Origin: JAGQPD01 sp020426865
Lineage (GTDB): Bacteria > Planctomycetota > Planctomycetia > Pirellulales > Pirellulaceae
DNA: 64,000 nt
NCBI GenBank assembly: GCA_041399065.1
Contig: JAWKTN010000008.1
Span: forward strand, 248,001-312,000
Direction: 5' to 3'
Of the stretch, positions 51,951 through 56,432 are shown piece by piece. Under the pieces are notes generated by a model that did no database searches, was not told the DNA's origin, and saw nothing but the letters and a program-made list of their open reading frames with translations. The number at the start of each line of letters is the position of its first letter. Position 1 is the first letter of the stretch. The position numbers were made by a program, and so were the translations under genes.

Positions 51951-52040
51951 AAGCACTTCATCGACATCCTGGGTGGGACGCCGAGATTGGCCCTGGTAGC
52001 GTGAGCTATTCAACCACCGCTGGAGAAACGGTATTTGCAT
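33576..52040 (-). CDS. Giant repeat adhesin-like surface protein (6154 residues)
   Basis: Residues 31-42 hold SLRRLEDRLVLDG (LEDR at 35-38), a variant of the planctomycete LEPR-type N-terminal motif. From about 60 to 5800 the chain is built of divergent ~105-residue units. The commoner type runs GDITQ-x-DA-x-I-x-V, then I-x-LADD-x(4)-G-x-D-x-L-x-V, then DIRVGV-x(6)-S-A, FG-x-L and ED-x-x-T. I counted about 25 LADD-type blocks, interleaved with a second type containing NDLS and a Ser/Asn-rich strand. A PKD-like piece (IDWGDG) and a YRVYLINEDGSELLIYDV domain follow. A final hydrophobic segment (~50-30 residues from the end) and an Arg-rich tail form a membrane anchor. Low Cys and Asp-rich turns fit calcium-stabilised extracellular beta structure. 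Adhesion is inferred. Confidence 0.9.
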   Translation of the reverse strand: MQIPFLQRWLNSSRYQGQSRRPTQDVDEVLSLRRLEDRLVLDGAFTVGAGILTLDALDSTTLTITENNAGSRYEFTLSGGTTDVWSGSSSDANVNGSTVAVRKSAFSTLVINDNLGNGISVVFDESFARNAVTMTGVGNISQSAGTSVNVTTLSITTELDTNTVVLDRSGNDFGTMSVNSGIFTMRDQNGLVLSSSDASALSVVAGGNVTQQNDAIISIDGDMSVTTSSGIITLADDSGSDGGTDELTVGGTGTFTATGNIRIGIDTLGDNSTATADFGTLQLASSAGSITVAEDSSTELGSSSSSTSMTIDSLGDITQVDDAVITVGTNGTFRTSNGAIVLANDPNGNSADILSISGIALFDATSDIRVGVDGAGAASSATTNFGSLSVSSVNALTDTVITIHEDSATILNDIQAETLAISSNGGISQSGVGDVTVESAASFMVTDATAQSVILDVGTNDLSDDITVNGLVANLQLTSVNTSQPSLALTGGAASPSGNATLIFAQSSFVLPALNVGGNLNVTANGDVTQGQDASVSVSGNASITSSTGKIVVADDPLAAGGDNSFTVSTGSASFTAETEIRIGVDVGGNASDANTAFGSLALTTLGASANAIVHEDSDTSLASSSIVGDITLSSTGNITQVDDAVIAISRNADISTSGGSIVLADDVNDNDIDALTVAGVATFAATSTIRIGIDSSDVDSGANVTFAALGVTTQNSADASVIVDGGISFVDSSIAGSLLAEATGSIALQDDNSLTVGDNAALISTAAVTLGNDTGDTVSVVGQLRVSAGDTIRLGAATDGTDAGATASFGSLAIDTTSGGATIAEDGNTVLDSSSITGTIRLRSSGTIDDSSDAMIAVTGDAIFIASGDIVLADDPGDDGNGDSFVVAGSADFTSANDVRIGARVDDLASQATAQFGSVSISGSGVIVHHDADIVIDSLSANVVVVSALGSITDSGIGDVVVATQSSWKVTAPDATDIILDSANNDLADSMFVAGKVNDLHLLSGSSAAAILSLSGVDGGDFSSVTLDFANASLQLDTMHVANDLHVDTRHEITQAEDIVITVGGNATFDSAEGTITLAQDSSSTVTDQLIVTGSATFVATDDVLVGVTPGGVNTSAIVQFGTLILNVTDGTNSTVTRIHESDGTQLASVDVDTLFLSSAGTIGQVAGDIQAAVATTFDITGPAANVLLGTTSNDLSTNITGTGTVNNLTLTSVNNTKPTLSLPDSSIIPFGDVSLAFSSADFDIPNLHVGGDLTINAGGNIRQLNDTTVDVAGNMTVATSSGQVVLGEDSDNQNDDVLHVTGRLAASSTGNILVGATLGGVGTGANVQLGSIAATTSGGSVSVFEDNDMSVGPMDVTGVLRLGSSANILTFADSTVNVTGDAVVATTAGSIVLADDALNNNVETWVVGGNAQFQATGDIRVGATALGVDTGATVQFGTLNVATIAGVTAISEDNSTTIAGLVSDGLFLRSAGSITNTADAIVTITGNAIVDAAAGTITLAEDSDNDGINSFTVTGTTSLIATGDIRVGVDGAGINSLATTNFGQLSINSVNAVTPTTSLVHEDASMTLGAVSADTLTLTASGSITQVSGVLDINSALVIGSTAASSDILLGDTGNDLSTSISVIQQVRDLTLVSGNSNAATIDVTGVTAEDIVLSFANAPLVLDSIATTGSLTVTAEGNVTDTADAQLQIATTATFTSTAGAITLVDDTGVGGLGHLTVGTIATFHAAGDIRVGVISDGTASTRTTTFGSLVLDTPGDVYIREDNSTMLDAVDVDALTLSSHGNIEQSSTPIQIATSLTLETTSSGSSIILAEPTLNNLLSGDITVSGPVGILQLQSKTGPMTTVDTSGITGNVLASANLNFTNSSVVLTSILMPGSLVVFATGGISDVDGAAMQIGGNVTYASSGGTIILADDPGAVAGDALTVGAEATFDATAVRVGVTAGGADSAANTSFGRLSVAAHLGSAVIRSDVATVLEDIDVGNFSLLSGGTVGQSAGFAVDIQNSLTLTGSSSAADLALTTATNELSSSITLAGSWNNVHLVSQRVLATTVGGPTFAATGNVDLDFVGSVTLGSLDVAGDLNVTTEGLIADSDGTVIDVGGEAIFDAGADASDTITLGDDPNGTGSDRVTVVGVARFVAGGNVRIGVTSGGANSNADTQFGAIAIVAAGASATVYEDGVATLSEVNVDSLILSAATGIDQDAIGVSVNSALNLTVNSIGSDILLAEGTNHLSTDISVAGNARDVTLASMDVGTPTIDMAGVTAGQLQNVILSFAEASINLEDMDVGGDLTVVAKFDIADVEDAVVQVSGNATFTSTQGSIALGDDADLDDVGAITVVQAATFTAFNDIHLGFASSDLTDVNATFGSLSLTTTGVTSVVVVHEDDDMILSGVSARDVALSADGNVGQDSNGITISDRLTVSLRQSGHNIDLDEATNDLSASVSVAGDVNDLKLASINSAASALDTTGIIGTNFNDVTLNFSQTSIALDTMTVGGDLIVTARNDVTTLANSQIAVSGNATITSTNADVILADDAGLDGGEVFTVTGSATLTAGGSLRVGVSAAGAVNDATVQLGTVNLAVGDAARIGEDASTQLGSVVVDSLLLFSDGDVTQTASGVTAITAVEINVLGASRNITLDQANDLSPSVKIVGDVNNLSLTSEQLSPTALVMPGVFSGDVTLNFTQSSVVLASLNVGGALSVQGSGNISDTAGSHILAGNGATFISNAGTIILADNALDQLSIVGDASFQAAGMILVGAEVSGVDSGAGVTASGAVLFDTAAAAVLNEDDAVSVGVVDVGTLVLVGDSSIAQHAVDTITVANSTTIAMDVPGTITLTNANDLSPTVVLQGVYDSVDIVTMHSGLTTLEGDLANALVRLKVTSEDDLAFNLAAISGNLELTSNAGALSDLNGTTLHVLGDAIFNASTSIVLADNGTPSNTDQLIVDGAVRFESGGATRVGVTASGNDSSATTQFGDISVVALGGTTVISEDASIALDAVSATGLTLITPDSIGNAASGTGVIDIASSLDIRLLGAIGNVQLAGDDLSNSVTISGMSTGIALTSGNSGLTSLTTDGLDTTGSFAVTVDGALALTSNNVTGSLAVIAGGDISTVDDSQIGVTANASFTSTTGNIVLADDVGLDGIDSLMVLGQSTFNAGGSIAVGQVAGGGASAANVDLAQVSFTTLTGSAALYEDAEIAIDAANVDSLLLWSTVGINQVGAGAIDVGTSLSLQVSGATGDIILANPLNDLSGSIALAGSVRDLHLSSQHIGATSFVAGTISTTGNALLDFEDSLDLPSLDVGGQLHVTSNGDIRNIADAQIGVTGNAFFTSIGGVITLADDVNGFGIEELIVVGVASFSAGGDVRVGADGGGSPSDAATQFGQIAVSSSANIFVHEDDDMSLLGISGNTVQVSSDGSITQTPATNLNVANALIVTLQAAGSDIILSESSNDLSGSISVFGNARNIYFASQHIGPTTFGAGALTATGNVTLDFSSDIALPSVAAQGTLTVSSAGDITTLDDAVVNIMQDAILDAGGLVNVASDADGDGVDQFVVAGLFSVTGTGDIRVGVDGAGNDVAAFTNFGSLSIVAPGQSAIVREDDSTLLRDINVASLRLSSDGDVEQVAGTTINISSDLTLELTNAVGDVLLNDASNDLSGSIDLIGTLHDLDLSSLHAGPTLFGGGSLVTNGNATFTFTNSLSLPNLDILGSLVVNSSGAVSTKDDAQISVQLDAQITGNSGIVIADDADGDSVDSFAVGGLAHFISNGNIFVGSDGVTASSANVQVNRATFATNTGDVVLRSDDAITLVGDNTANAVEIVTDLSIDNEEGMTLVVTGDANFTAGTSIQLLDDADLAGGESLRVDGVAVFVAPNGIDLGVHVGDGSAADSDLILNQLRFASSAGVRAFADTALTLIGDSAADTLALASTVAIADQPATTLNVAGATTLWAPTVVLGDATSARFAFGTLAVAGASQATSVTVFEADDTTITGIDAQTLLLGSRGNIQQGTVSPSHAVTSTNATFNLQVAGSDISLLNPANDMANLSIIGDGGNVAIFNNATTVDLSLLTAGFADVELHFVNSAINLPSFTLTGALTLESGGAITDDVGATINVGGVLSIDSNGADVTLGDNGAVLQFGGLQFVDIGNLDLTAVGNITIAGSSSASSATIIAAGSLSDAEDVAIVIAGSADFQATDITLADDGNGNGALGGGDRLDVGGLAKFSAAANQHIWVGVVASGGSPVVASDADVLLGQLTFNAIGGDVRVAVDGNVALDGANDTDDLTLIATGDITQVAATSLKATSLASFRGNSIVLDQDNNLAATTFNSANHVQILQNNAVLLQGVNLAGSLDLQGTTIVSTSADVNVVGLAEFSANSIQVAGPFDSGSLRFNSSGTVAIADVNDIILAGVSGAASTQLSAGGSISDSDNAAVVIAGDASFTASGAIQLVDDPTNNGGSAGDKLTVEGGALFVAGNGQDIDVGVRVGGANDGDASNGRTVFGSLSFQSPAGRVRIHEDNGIVLEGNNIAGQLELSSTAGIVDQTGHNLNVSGAAVLSAVSATIGQHAGSSINFGSLSLDGGSFAINESSATELRDINVTELTLQSAGSITQTSSASVTGTTDLTTSDPAADIMLTQSGNQFDGLIAIAGTVRDVFVRNDSSNAAVSFGATGIRDVQLVFINGGIDFEQLEATGNLTVQAGGVVRSAAGATLVIGGTTVIDAGTHDVLLGTFSDDDVRFGAIRFTSSGSVELHENDGTNLTGNNLAANLTIESSGGVFDNAGAMLHVTGSAVFTGATITIDNSSSVANAFTTGSLEFHSPGNVKLVHSTATVLAGPNSGGNVNLTSGGDVTTIDDASLVVAGDATITAAGTIVLADDSNQDSPDSSSDQFSIDGLATLVSTAGGDIIVGLQDGIIAAAASNATWHAGMITFATTGDVAIADDSLLKITGANSCDNLRLIAVDGVEDDAATMTMVSGLVDVSAAHVNLGNGAAVLSLSELTANGTLVSIEADSSVTLVGDSSLHTFVLASSSTIDNANNAALRVVSRATLIADTVDLGTASGDQIQLRAVEFNTVGATELVVIGTIDLAGTSSAGQLSVQTNGNITDSGILAVSGGTRLATVSNAVRSIVLDSSGHVLGDLDVHNFAADGVTLNDGTIQVVEQDAIAIQSVGNLGSVTMVSAGDISGTVAGVSGVTGSQVTLSAATGIGNLSGIGALGLNADSISATSAAGDIAIVNQDTVAGGDVNVVELATSTGEITFEQQGGHRILLDDARTGNGNIALVNDNAAVDILRAQAVGGSGGPQGDLDVHVTGGPADVLIGTLIATGTVTIDGADLIENRLLGSTGVAITAGAVDLSAQGGIGSIDAIGLATGSIRAVTGAGSVGLTNDASTLSTAVSANVQTTTGNIQLNQKGVAGLDVQLARTIDGDIEITNDDGDLNVDILVAGTTTTGDGNVVITTASAGNVAVNRVVSRGDTTIINSAGVISGIVGGIDDVAADVVANSVVLSAADGIANLDLEVVDFEATALTGDVELEIGAMAGPVSATHVVTGNGDLSIAQTGGESLLVQSATIHGNATISNDGSVQVATAQIGGVGSGDGSVVISATGTGANIEIDSLDATNDRVQLIASGDIGEFNADAAPDIVTGQLIVQSSNVGSVSTPLQTAVQEFAATVTGGVVRVENAGDLTIGLTTGEGISVLGGTSDVAITADALLVKQAVTHAGDGDIQLTSTVGDVGVFGAVAVSHGGAVVRIDSAGDIVVDNGGSIATPTGGIGQFPTPLVVEATDFGGVTVDSDGFAQLEISILDLFGSNFEIAIDWGDGIEVYPPLNNSGSSGNNTGPPFDGGTTSHNFVHQYLTNPNQADSSAAIPVTVTITYDFRGVGVANGIQLSNSQNAVVSTTQTIDLQPPVNGFGAPIPLRSPERPDITSATQVVAPPPREVTLPNVIQGGAVIPSSGGGAVSAPEKQLVLRVVSPTGEEGDDIPIPDQDATDLPLLFQRLPDNRYRVYLINEDGSELLIYDVAVREGRQTSPNDASDEQPDRPPLQITADADDAEVDRMMWERLGAGRDPSSVIDDTHAVDVTAVGAVDGVPDGVQVRARWGASDGENDARIAQDIDAGTMLWPLAGGASVAALYYLSRYYRQQNEHEDEGNDGGGLLSRVARRARIARGA

Positions 52041-52515
52041 ACGGAATCAGCCCTAAAATGGTTCTACGTCGGGCAAATCCTGTTGCCGTCACTCTCCTCC
52101 CTGCCGCGTCATCGCTTCTGTCAATCTCTACTGATACTTCCTTTACGTCGTACGACCGTTGTGACCGGCATGACGTGATTAATCGCTACCAACGTGGGCA
52201 AAGTACAACGAAGGCGCAGTTTAAGCGCAGTACAACGCACTTCTTTAGATCGGTCGGGAAAAGTTATCGGATTGGGAAAGACGAGCGAATCAAGTCTACC
52301 TTATCGATTGGCGGGCCGTGTGTAACGTCTTTGAGCATCGCAATGCATGCATGCAAGGTGGCTGATGCGCTAGGCACGACGGCAACCGGGTTTCCGTTTG
52401 TGTTTGCAGACGGGAGCGCCGAAGATTGCTAGTGATAATTGTGGACGCACGACGTGATTGGCACGTCATCGTCAGCCGAGCAAGGAAGCTGGACTTGGTA
52501 GGGACACCTTAATCA
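52041..52515. other. Divergent intergenic region between giant gene and small exported protein gene
   Basis: This 475-base region should hold the promoter of the giant gene (-) and of the small gene at 52516 (+). A 143-codon + frame (52001-52432) overlaps the giant gene start and has no protein-like features. No clear -35/-10 pair was assigned. Confidence 0.45.
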
Positions 52516-53178
52516 ATGTCACATTCATCCGACCGACGGTCGTTCATCTGCGCGTGCCGACCTTCGAGCATCATCCTTGCGTTGTTGTGGGCACATGCAA
52601 CGGTCCAAGCGCAGTCGGCCCCACTGCCACCGCCAGTGGTAGAACAATCGTCGTCGCTGGGCGAGCATTTCTGGCTGCCGGACGAGTTTGTCGGCGAATC
52701 GCCGCTCGCTGGAGAAACCGCAACCGATTGTAGTCCTTCGCCAAGTGATGTGCTCATCGGTGACGGCAACCAAAATTCGGACGACACACTGCCGTCGGTG
52801 CCGGAACGTTTCCCAACGACCGAATCTGCAGCCAACGTCCGCCCGATCGCCGAATTGACGGCTGATATCGGCCTTCGCGAGGAAACCAAGATCGCCCAGC
52901 CGGATCTGGGGGCACCGTTGGGGAGCGGTCACGTGGTGATGACCGACGTAGCTTATCACAACGGATCATTGCGATTCGCCTATTCCAACCCCGCCTTGGG
53001 CTTTCGACATCACCCGCTCTATTTTGAGGACGTCGCACTTGAACGCTACGGGCTGACAGCCGGATATTGGGACCCCGCTTTTTCCATGGCACATTTCCTG
53101 AAGAGTACGTTCTTCCTGCCATATCGACTGCTGGTAACACCACCCTGCTCGACCGTGACAACCTACGGGCCGCGTTAG
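52516..53178 (+). CDS. Exported planctomycete protein of unknown function
   Basis: A 220-residue protein with a signal peptide (hydrophobic ~17-31, ending TVQAQ). An acidic, Ser/Pro-rich linker spans about 35-130. A conserved-looking C-terminal domain contains SNPALGFRHHPLYFEDVALERYG, AHFLKSTFFLPYRLLVTPPCSTVTTYGPR. Similar HPLYFED-x-x-LERYG blocks occur in planctomycete hypothetical proteins, as far as I recall; no function is known to me. It is divergent from the giant gene and convergent with the M50/HlyD gene, so it may belong to the same system. Confidence 0.7.
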   Translation: MSHSSDRRSFICACRPSSIILALLWAHATVQAQSAPLPPPVVEQSSSLGEHFWLPDEFVGESPLAGETATDCSPSPSDVLIGDGNQNSDDTLPSVPERFPTTESAANVRPIAELTADIGLREETKIAQPDLGAPLGSGHVVMTDVAYHNGSLRFAYSNPALGFRHHPLYFEDVALERYGLTAGYWDPAFSMAHFLKSTFFLPYRLLVTPPCSTVTTYGPR

Positions 53179-53334
53179 GCGGCATCCTTCCCTCCGGTGA
53201 TCCGAGAGGAGCTTTCGGCCTTTTTTTCAGCTGTTGTAGTACCGGACGGCTTGCGCCGTGTTGCTACCGGACGGCTTGCCGCTGCCGCTTTTCCTGTGTC
53301 GGCGGGTGATCGCTTATGATCGACGAATCCGTGC

Positions 53335-55527
53335 CTATAAGCTACTGCGGACATGTTCGCGCAGAAAGCGGTAGCATTGCGATGCCACTGTTGTGGCGTT
53401 GGACCGCACCAGTGCGGTACCGCGCGATCCGATCAGCAACGGATGCATCTCGCCGTCGAGCCGAACTTGTACTTGATAGACCACTTGCGTTGGTCGCGTC
53501 AGTTCACTCGGTTCCAACAACCGCTCGCGGCCACCCTTTCCGCCAAACTGCCGCAGGTCGACCACACTGCCAACCTGCGACACTTCTCTAATCGTTCCTC
53601 GCACCAGCGATCCCCCAACACCGTCCACTCGCAGCTTGACCGGCTGGCCTACCGAAATCAAACTCACGTCCGACTCATTCACCAGCAATACCGCTTCGAG
53701 TTTCGCTGGATCGCCAATCGTGCACAACTCGGTCCGTTCCTCGAGCAAGCTGTTGCGGTTCCGTTCATCGAGCGGTGTGCCAGTCCAATGTGCAAGCCGT
53801 TCGTGCTCACCCTCTTCGGCACGTACGGCCGGGGGAAGAACCCAACCGTCGCGGGGCGCCCGCAATGTCAGCCGCTGGAGTTCCTCGGCGAGGTATTCAC
53901 AACGACGTCGCATTGTTTCCAGCTTTTCCTTTTCCGATTCGTATTCGCCGCGCACCGATGGATCGTAGCTTCGCAGCGACCTCATCGCGTTAACATGCAC
54001 CCGCTGTTGCTCGTAGGCCGCGTTCGCCTCCAACACTTCCTCTTCCAATTCCCAATCCTGCAACTGTGCTAAAACCTCTCCAGTCGCCACTCGTCGATTG
54101 GCATCAACTGTCGAGACTAACCGCCCGGGCCGTGTCACATATATCGTTGCAGCGTCTTCCGCTCGCACCAGTGCCGGCGTCTTCACGTAATTGGGAATCG
54201 GTATGCCGCACGCCGCCACAACCAGCAATCCAAATGCAATGGCTGTCGCCATCATTCGTGACCTACTCGCTTGCTGCCATACTCCAGGCACACGTAATAC
54301 CCGCAGTAGCGTCATGACCGGACCAGCCAGCAACATGGAACAGACGAACAACGCAAATACGATCAATAACGATTCCAAATGCAACACGGCCAGCACTCCC
54401 CGCACGAACCACAGTAAACCTAACAGTACCAACGCTTGATAAGCCAGCGATAGCGTACCGTAAACGAACAACCATTGGCGGACTTCGGGGCGCTCCTGCC
54501 GCGAGCCACCGTCGTCTAACCCGGTCGTCCAGCGAAGCATCAGCGATTGGACTGCCCGCCTGGCTCGCCCCGCCAGGTTTGGCGTATTGACAAAGTCGAC
54601 CAGGACAAAGTAGCCATCAAACCGCAACAATGGGTTGCCATTGATCAGCAACGAGTTCACCGAAGCGAGAATCATCACCGTGCGCGCAACTGCGTTCACG
54701 GTTCCCGGCAACGTGTATGTCCAGACGAGTCCGGCCGCGGCCGCGACGATCAGTTCGACCCAGACGCCAGCCAGCGTGATCGCCATTCGTTGCCAACGAG
54801 AAGCGACCATCCAGGAATCGGAGACGTCACAATAAAATGCCGGTATTCCTCCCAACAGACGTATGCCGAAACTCGGCACCTCAGCACCGAAATGCTTGCA
54901 AGTCAGCCCGTGCCCCAGCTCATGCAGTAACTTGACAACGGCAATCGCAAAAATATGCAACGTCAGATTGCGTTCGGCAAAGTGTCGATAGAATTCATTG
55001 CACTCTCCCGTCAACCGCTGCCACTGACTAATAACCGTCATCATCGCATAGACGACCAGCACGGTCGCCGCGACCTGTACCTTCGCAGAAAACACCAGAC
55101 GCACGCGAGGCTCGATGTAGCTGAGCCAAGGATCCGGATTGAAGCCGGGCAATCGAGCGAACAGCAATGTCTGCATCCACGCTCGACGTGCCTCGGCACG
55201 CCGGCGCACGCAACGGTGATAGAGCCGATCTCCCGCCCGGGGCACCGTCGACTCGACCAATGAGTCCCGCACTAATTTATCAAGAAAGTGGTAGCAGTTT
55301 CGTTGGCTTAGTCCGCGCGGCGCAAACCGTGCGGCGAACCGCTCCAGCACCTCCGTTACGGTGGTGCGACCATCGAGCGCCTGCAAAACAAAATACTCTT
55401 CCGGCCGCAGGAGATAGTAACGCAAACTGACCGGATCCTTCACCGCCCAGAATTGCTGCCCGTCATGGACGCGAGGCGATACAACCAAATCGCTTCGCAT
55501 CCGCAATGGTATCACCGCCCCTGCCAT
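53335..55527 (-). CDS. PqqD-like / M50 site-2-protease-like / HlyD fusion membrane protein
   Basis: A 730-residue protein with three parts. Residues ~25-95 resemble a PqqD-type wHTH (LRYYLLRPEEYFVLQALDGRTTVTEVLERF). Residues ~140-430 are an M50 membrane metalloprotease: HELGH at 202-206 and NPLLRFDG at 298-305, the second metal-ligand motif, with several membrane helices. From about 440 it is a HlyD-type periplasmic adaptor with a biotinyl-lipoyl segment (PGRLVSTVDANRRVATGEVLAQL), a coiled-coil hairpin (~500-560) and a beta-barrel (NESDVSLISVGQPVKLRVDG). This architecture recurs beside HlyD and TolC genes. Metal ligands are intact, so proteolysis is possible. With no ATPase here, it may itself be the inner-membrane export component; that is inference. 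Confidence 0.85.
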   Translation of the reverse strand: MAGAVIPLRMRSDLVVSPRVHDGQQFWAVKDPVSLRYYLLRPEEYFVLQALDGRTTVTEVLERFAARFAPRGLSQRNCYHFLDKLVRDSLVESTVPRAGDRLYHRCVRRRAEARRAWMQTLLFARLPGFNPDPWLSYIEPRVRLVFSAKVQVAATVLVVYAMMTVISQWQRLTGECNEFYRHFAERNLTLHIFAIAVVKLLHELGHGLTCKHFGAEVPSFGIRLLGGIPAFYCDVSDSWMVASRWQRMAITLAGVWVELIVAAAAGLVWTYTLPGTVNAVARTVMILASVNSLLINGNPLLRFDGYFVLVDFVNTPNLAGRARRAVQSLMLRWTTGLDDGGSRQERPEVRQWLFVYGTLSLAYQALVLLGLLWFVRGVLAVLHLESLLIVFALFVCSMLLAGPVMTLLRVLRVPGVWQQASRSRMMATAIAFGLLVVAACGIPIPNYVKTPALVRAEDAATIYVTRPGRLVSTVDANRRVATGEVLAQLQDWELEEEVLEANAAYEQQRVHVNAMRSLRSYDPSVRGEYESEKEKLETMRRRCEYLAEELQRLTLRAPRDGWVLPPAVRAEEGEHERLAHWTGTPLDERNRNSLLEERTELCTIGDPAKLEAVLLVNESDVSLISVGQPVKLRVDGVGGSLVRGTIREVSQVGSVVDLRQFGGKGGRERLLEPSELTRPTQVVYQVQVRLDGEMHPLLIGSRGTALVRSNATTVASQCYRFLREHVRSSL

Positions 55528-55536
55528 GACGCGTCC

Positions 55537-56424
55537 TCATTGCGAGACTATCAGCGTTGCCGTCATTCCGGCCCGCAGCCATGGCGGAACCACATTGATT
55601 TTGGCACGCACTCGAATATCCTCGCCCGGTCCGACAAGCGGGCTTTGATAGACAACCGTCGCCGCAGCCTCGCGTTTCGCCCGACCATCGGTCAAACGGA
55701 GGAATACTTCTTTCCCCGTCATATCTCCCCGGACCGCATCCGCCTTGATGTAGCACTCGGCATACAATTCATCGGTGCGCAACAACCGAAAGACAGACAC
55801 GCCCTGCTCAATCCATTCACCCGGCTGCACAAATACTTCATCCACGAAACCACTAACCACAGAATGAATGGTATGCATTTGCAGGTCATGCGTTGCGGCC
55901 TGTAACTCGTTCGCCTTGAGCGCGCGGGTGATTTCCGCCAACGAGCGCAAATGTTCCGCATGTTCCACTTCCAGCTTCGCCTTCTCGTATTCCAATCGCC
56001 GCTGATCCATTTCGGCCGGCGAGACACCATTGTCCTTCAATCGGTTCAGTTCTTCCGCACGCCGTAATTCGGCAGCCGCCACATCGCGAGTCTTGATTGC
56101 CAGGCGAATCCGGACGTCGTTATCAAGTTCTTGTTGAGCCGAATCAAGCTCCATCTGATGTTTATTCACTCGGAACTGCGCTTCCGTCTCGTCCAAAATG
56201 GCCAGCATATCACCGGCCTGCACTGTTTGCCCGGGTCGTACCAGAAGCTCACGCACCACGCCCTGACGCCGCGCCGGTACGTCGACCATTTTGCCAAGTA
56301 CGATCTCGGCATCTACTGCGAGTGGTTCGGCCGACAAACATATTGGCGTTGCCAACGCGGACAGAATGGCCGTCACCATCACGATAAAGACACGTTGAAT
56401 TATCGAACCGATGCCACACATCAC
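55537..56424 (-). CDS. HlyD/RND-type periplasmic adaptor protein
   Basis: A 295-residue membrane-fusion-type adaptor. A signal segment lies at ~10-30. VPARRQGVVRELLVRPGQTVQAGDMLAILDE is the first half of the lipoyl domain. A long coiled-coil hairpin (~75-165) and the second lipoyl half IHSVVSGFVDEVFVQPGEWIEQG follow, then a beta-barrel with RVRAKINVVPPWLRAGMTATLIV. It would link an inner-membrane component to the TolC-like channel. It starts 9 bases after the upstream GAF/HlyD gene stop and ends 9 bases before the M50/HlyD gene, so the three - strand genes form one operon. Confidence 0.9.
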   Translation of the reverse strand: MMCGIGSIIQRVFIVMVTAILSALATPICLSAEPLAVDAEIVLGKMVDVPARRQGVVRELLVRPGQTVQAGDMLAILDETEAQFRVNKHQMELDSAQQELDNDVRIRLAIKTRDVAAAELRRAEELNRLKDNGVSPAEMDQRRLEYEKAKLEVEHAEHLRSLAEITRALKANELQAATHDLQMHTIHSVVSGFVDEVFVQPGEWIEQGVSVFRLLRTDELYAECYIKADAVRGDMTGKEVFLRLTDGRAKREAAATVVYQSPLVGPGEDIRVRAKINVVPPWLRAGMTATLIVSQ

Positions 56425-56432
56425 TCATGCTC

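Noticed and set aside
34624..51999. Long + strand open frames opposite the giant gene (for example 34624-35865 and 50833-51999, about 390-410 codons)
   Set aside because: They are low-complexity Ser/Thr/Pro/Ala/Val mirror frames of the repeats, with no motifs or ribosome sites.
33576..52040. CRISPR array or short exact repeats suggested by the periodic DNA
   Set aside because: The period is about 315 bp, the copies are diverged and the frame is unbroken, so this is a protein repeat.
52001..52432. 143-codon + frame overlapping the start of the giant gene
   Set aside because: It has no ribosome site, an unlikely composition and runs through the divergent promoter region.
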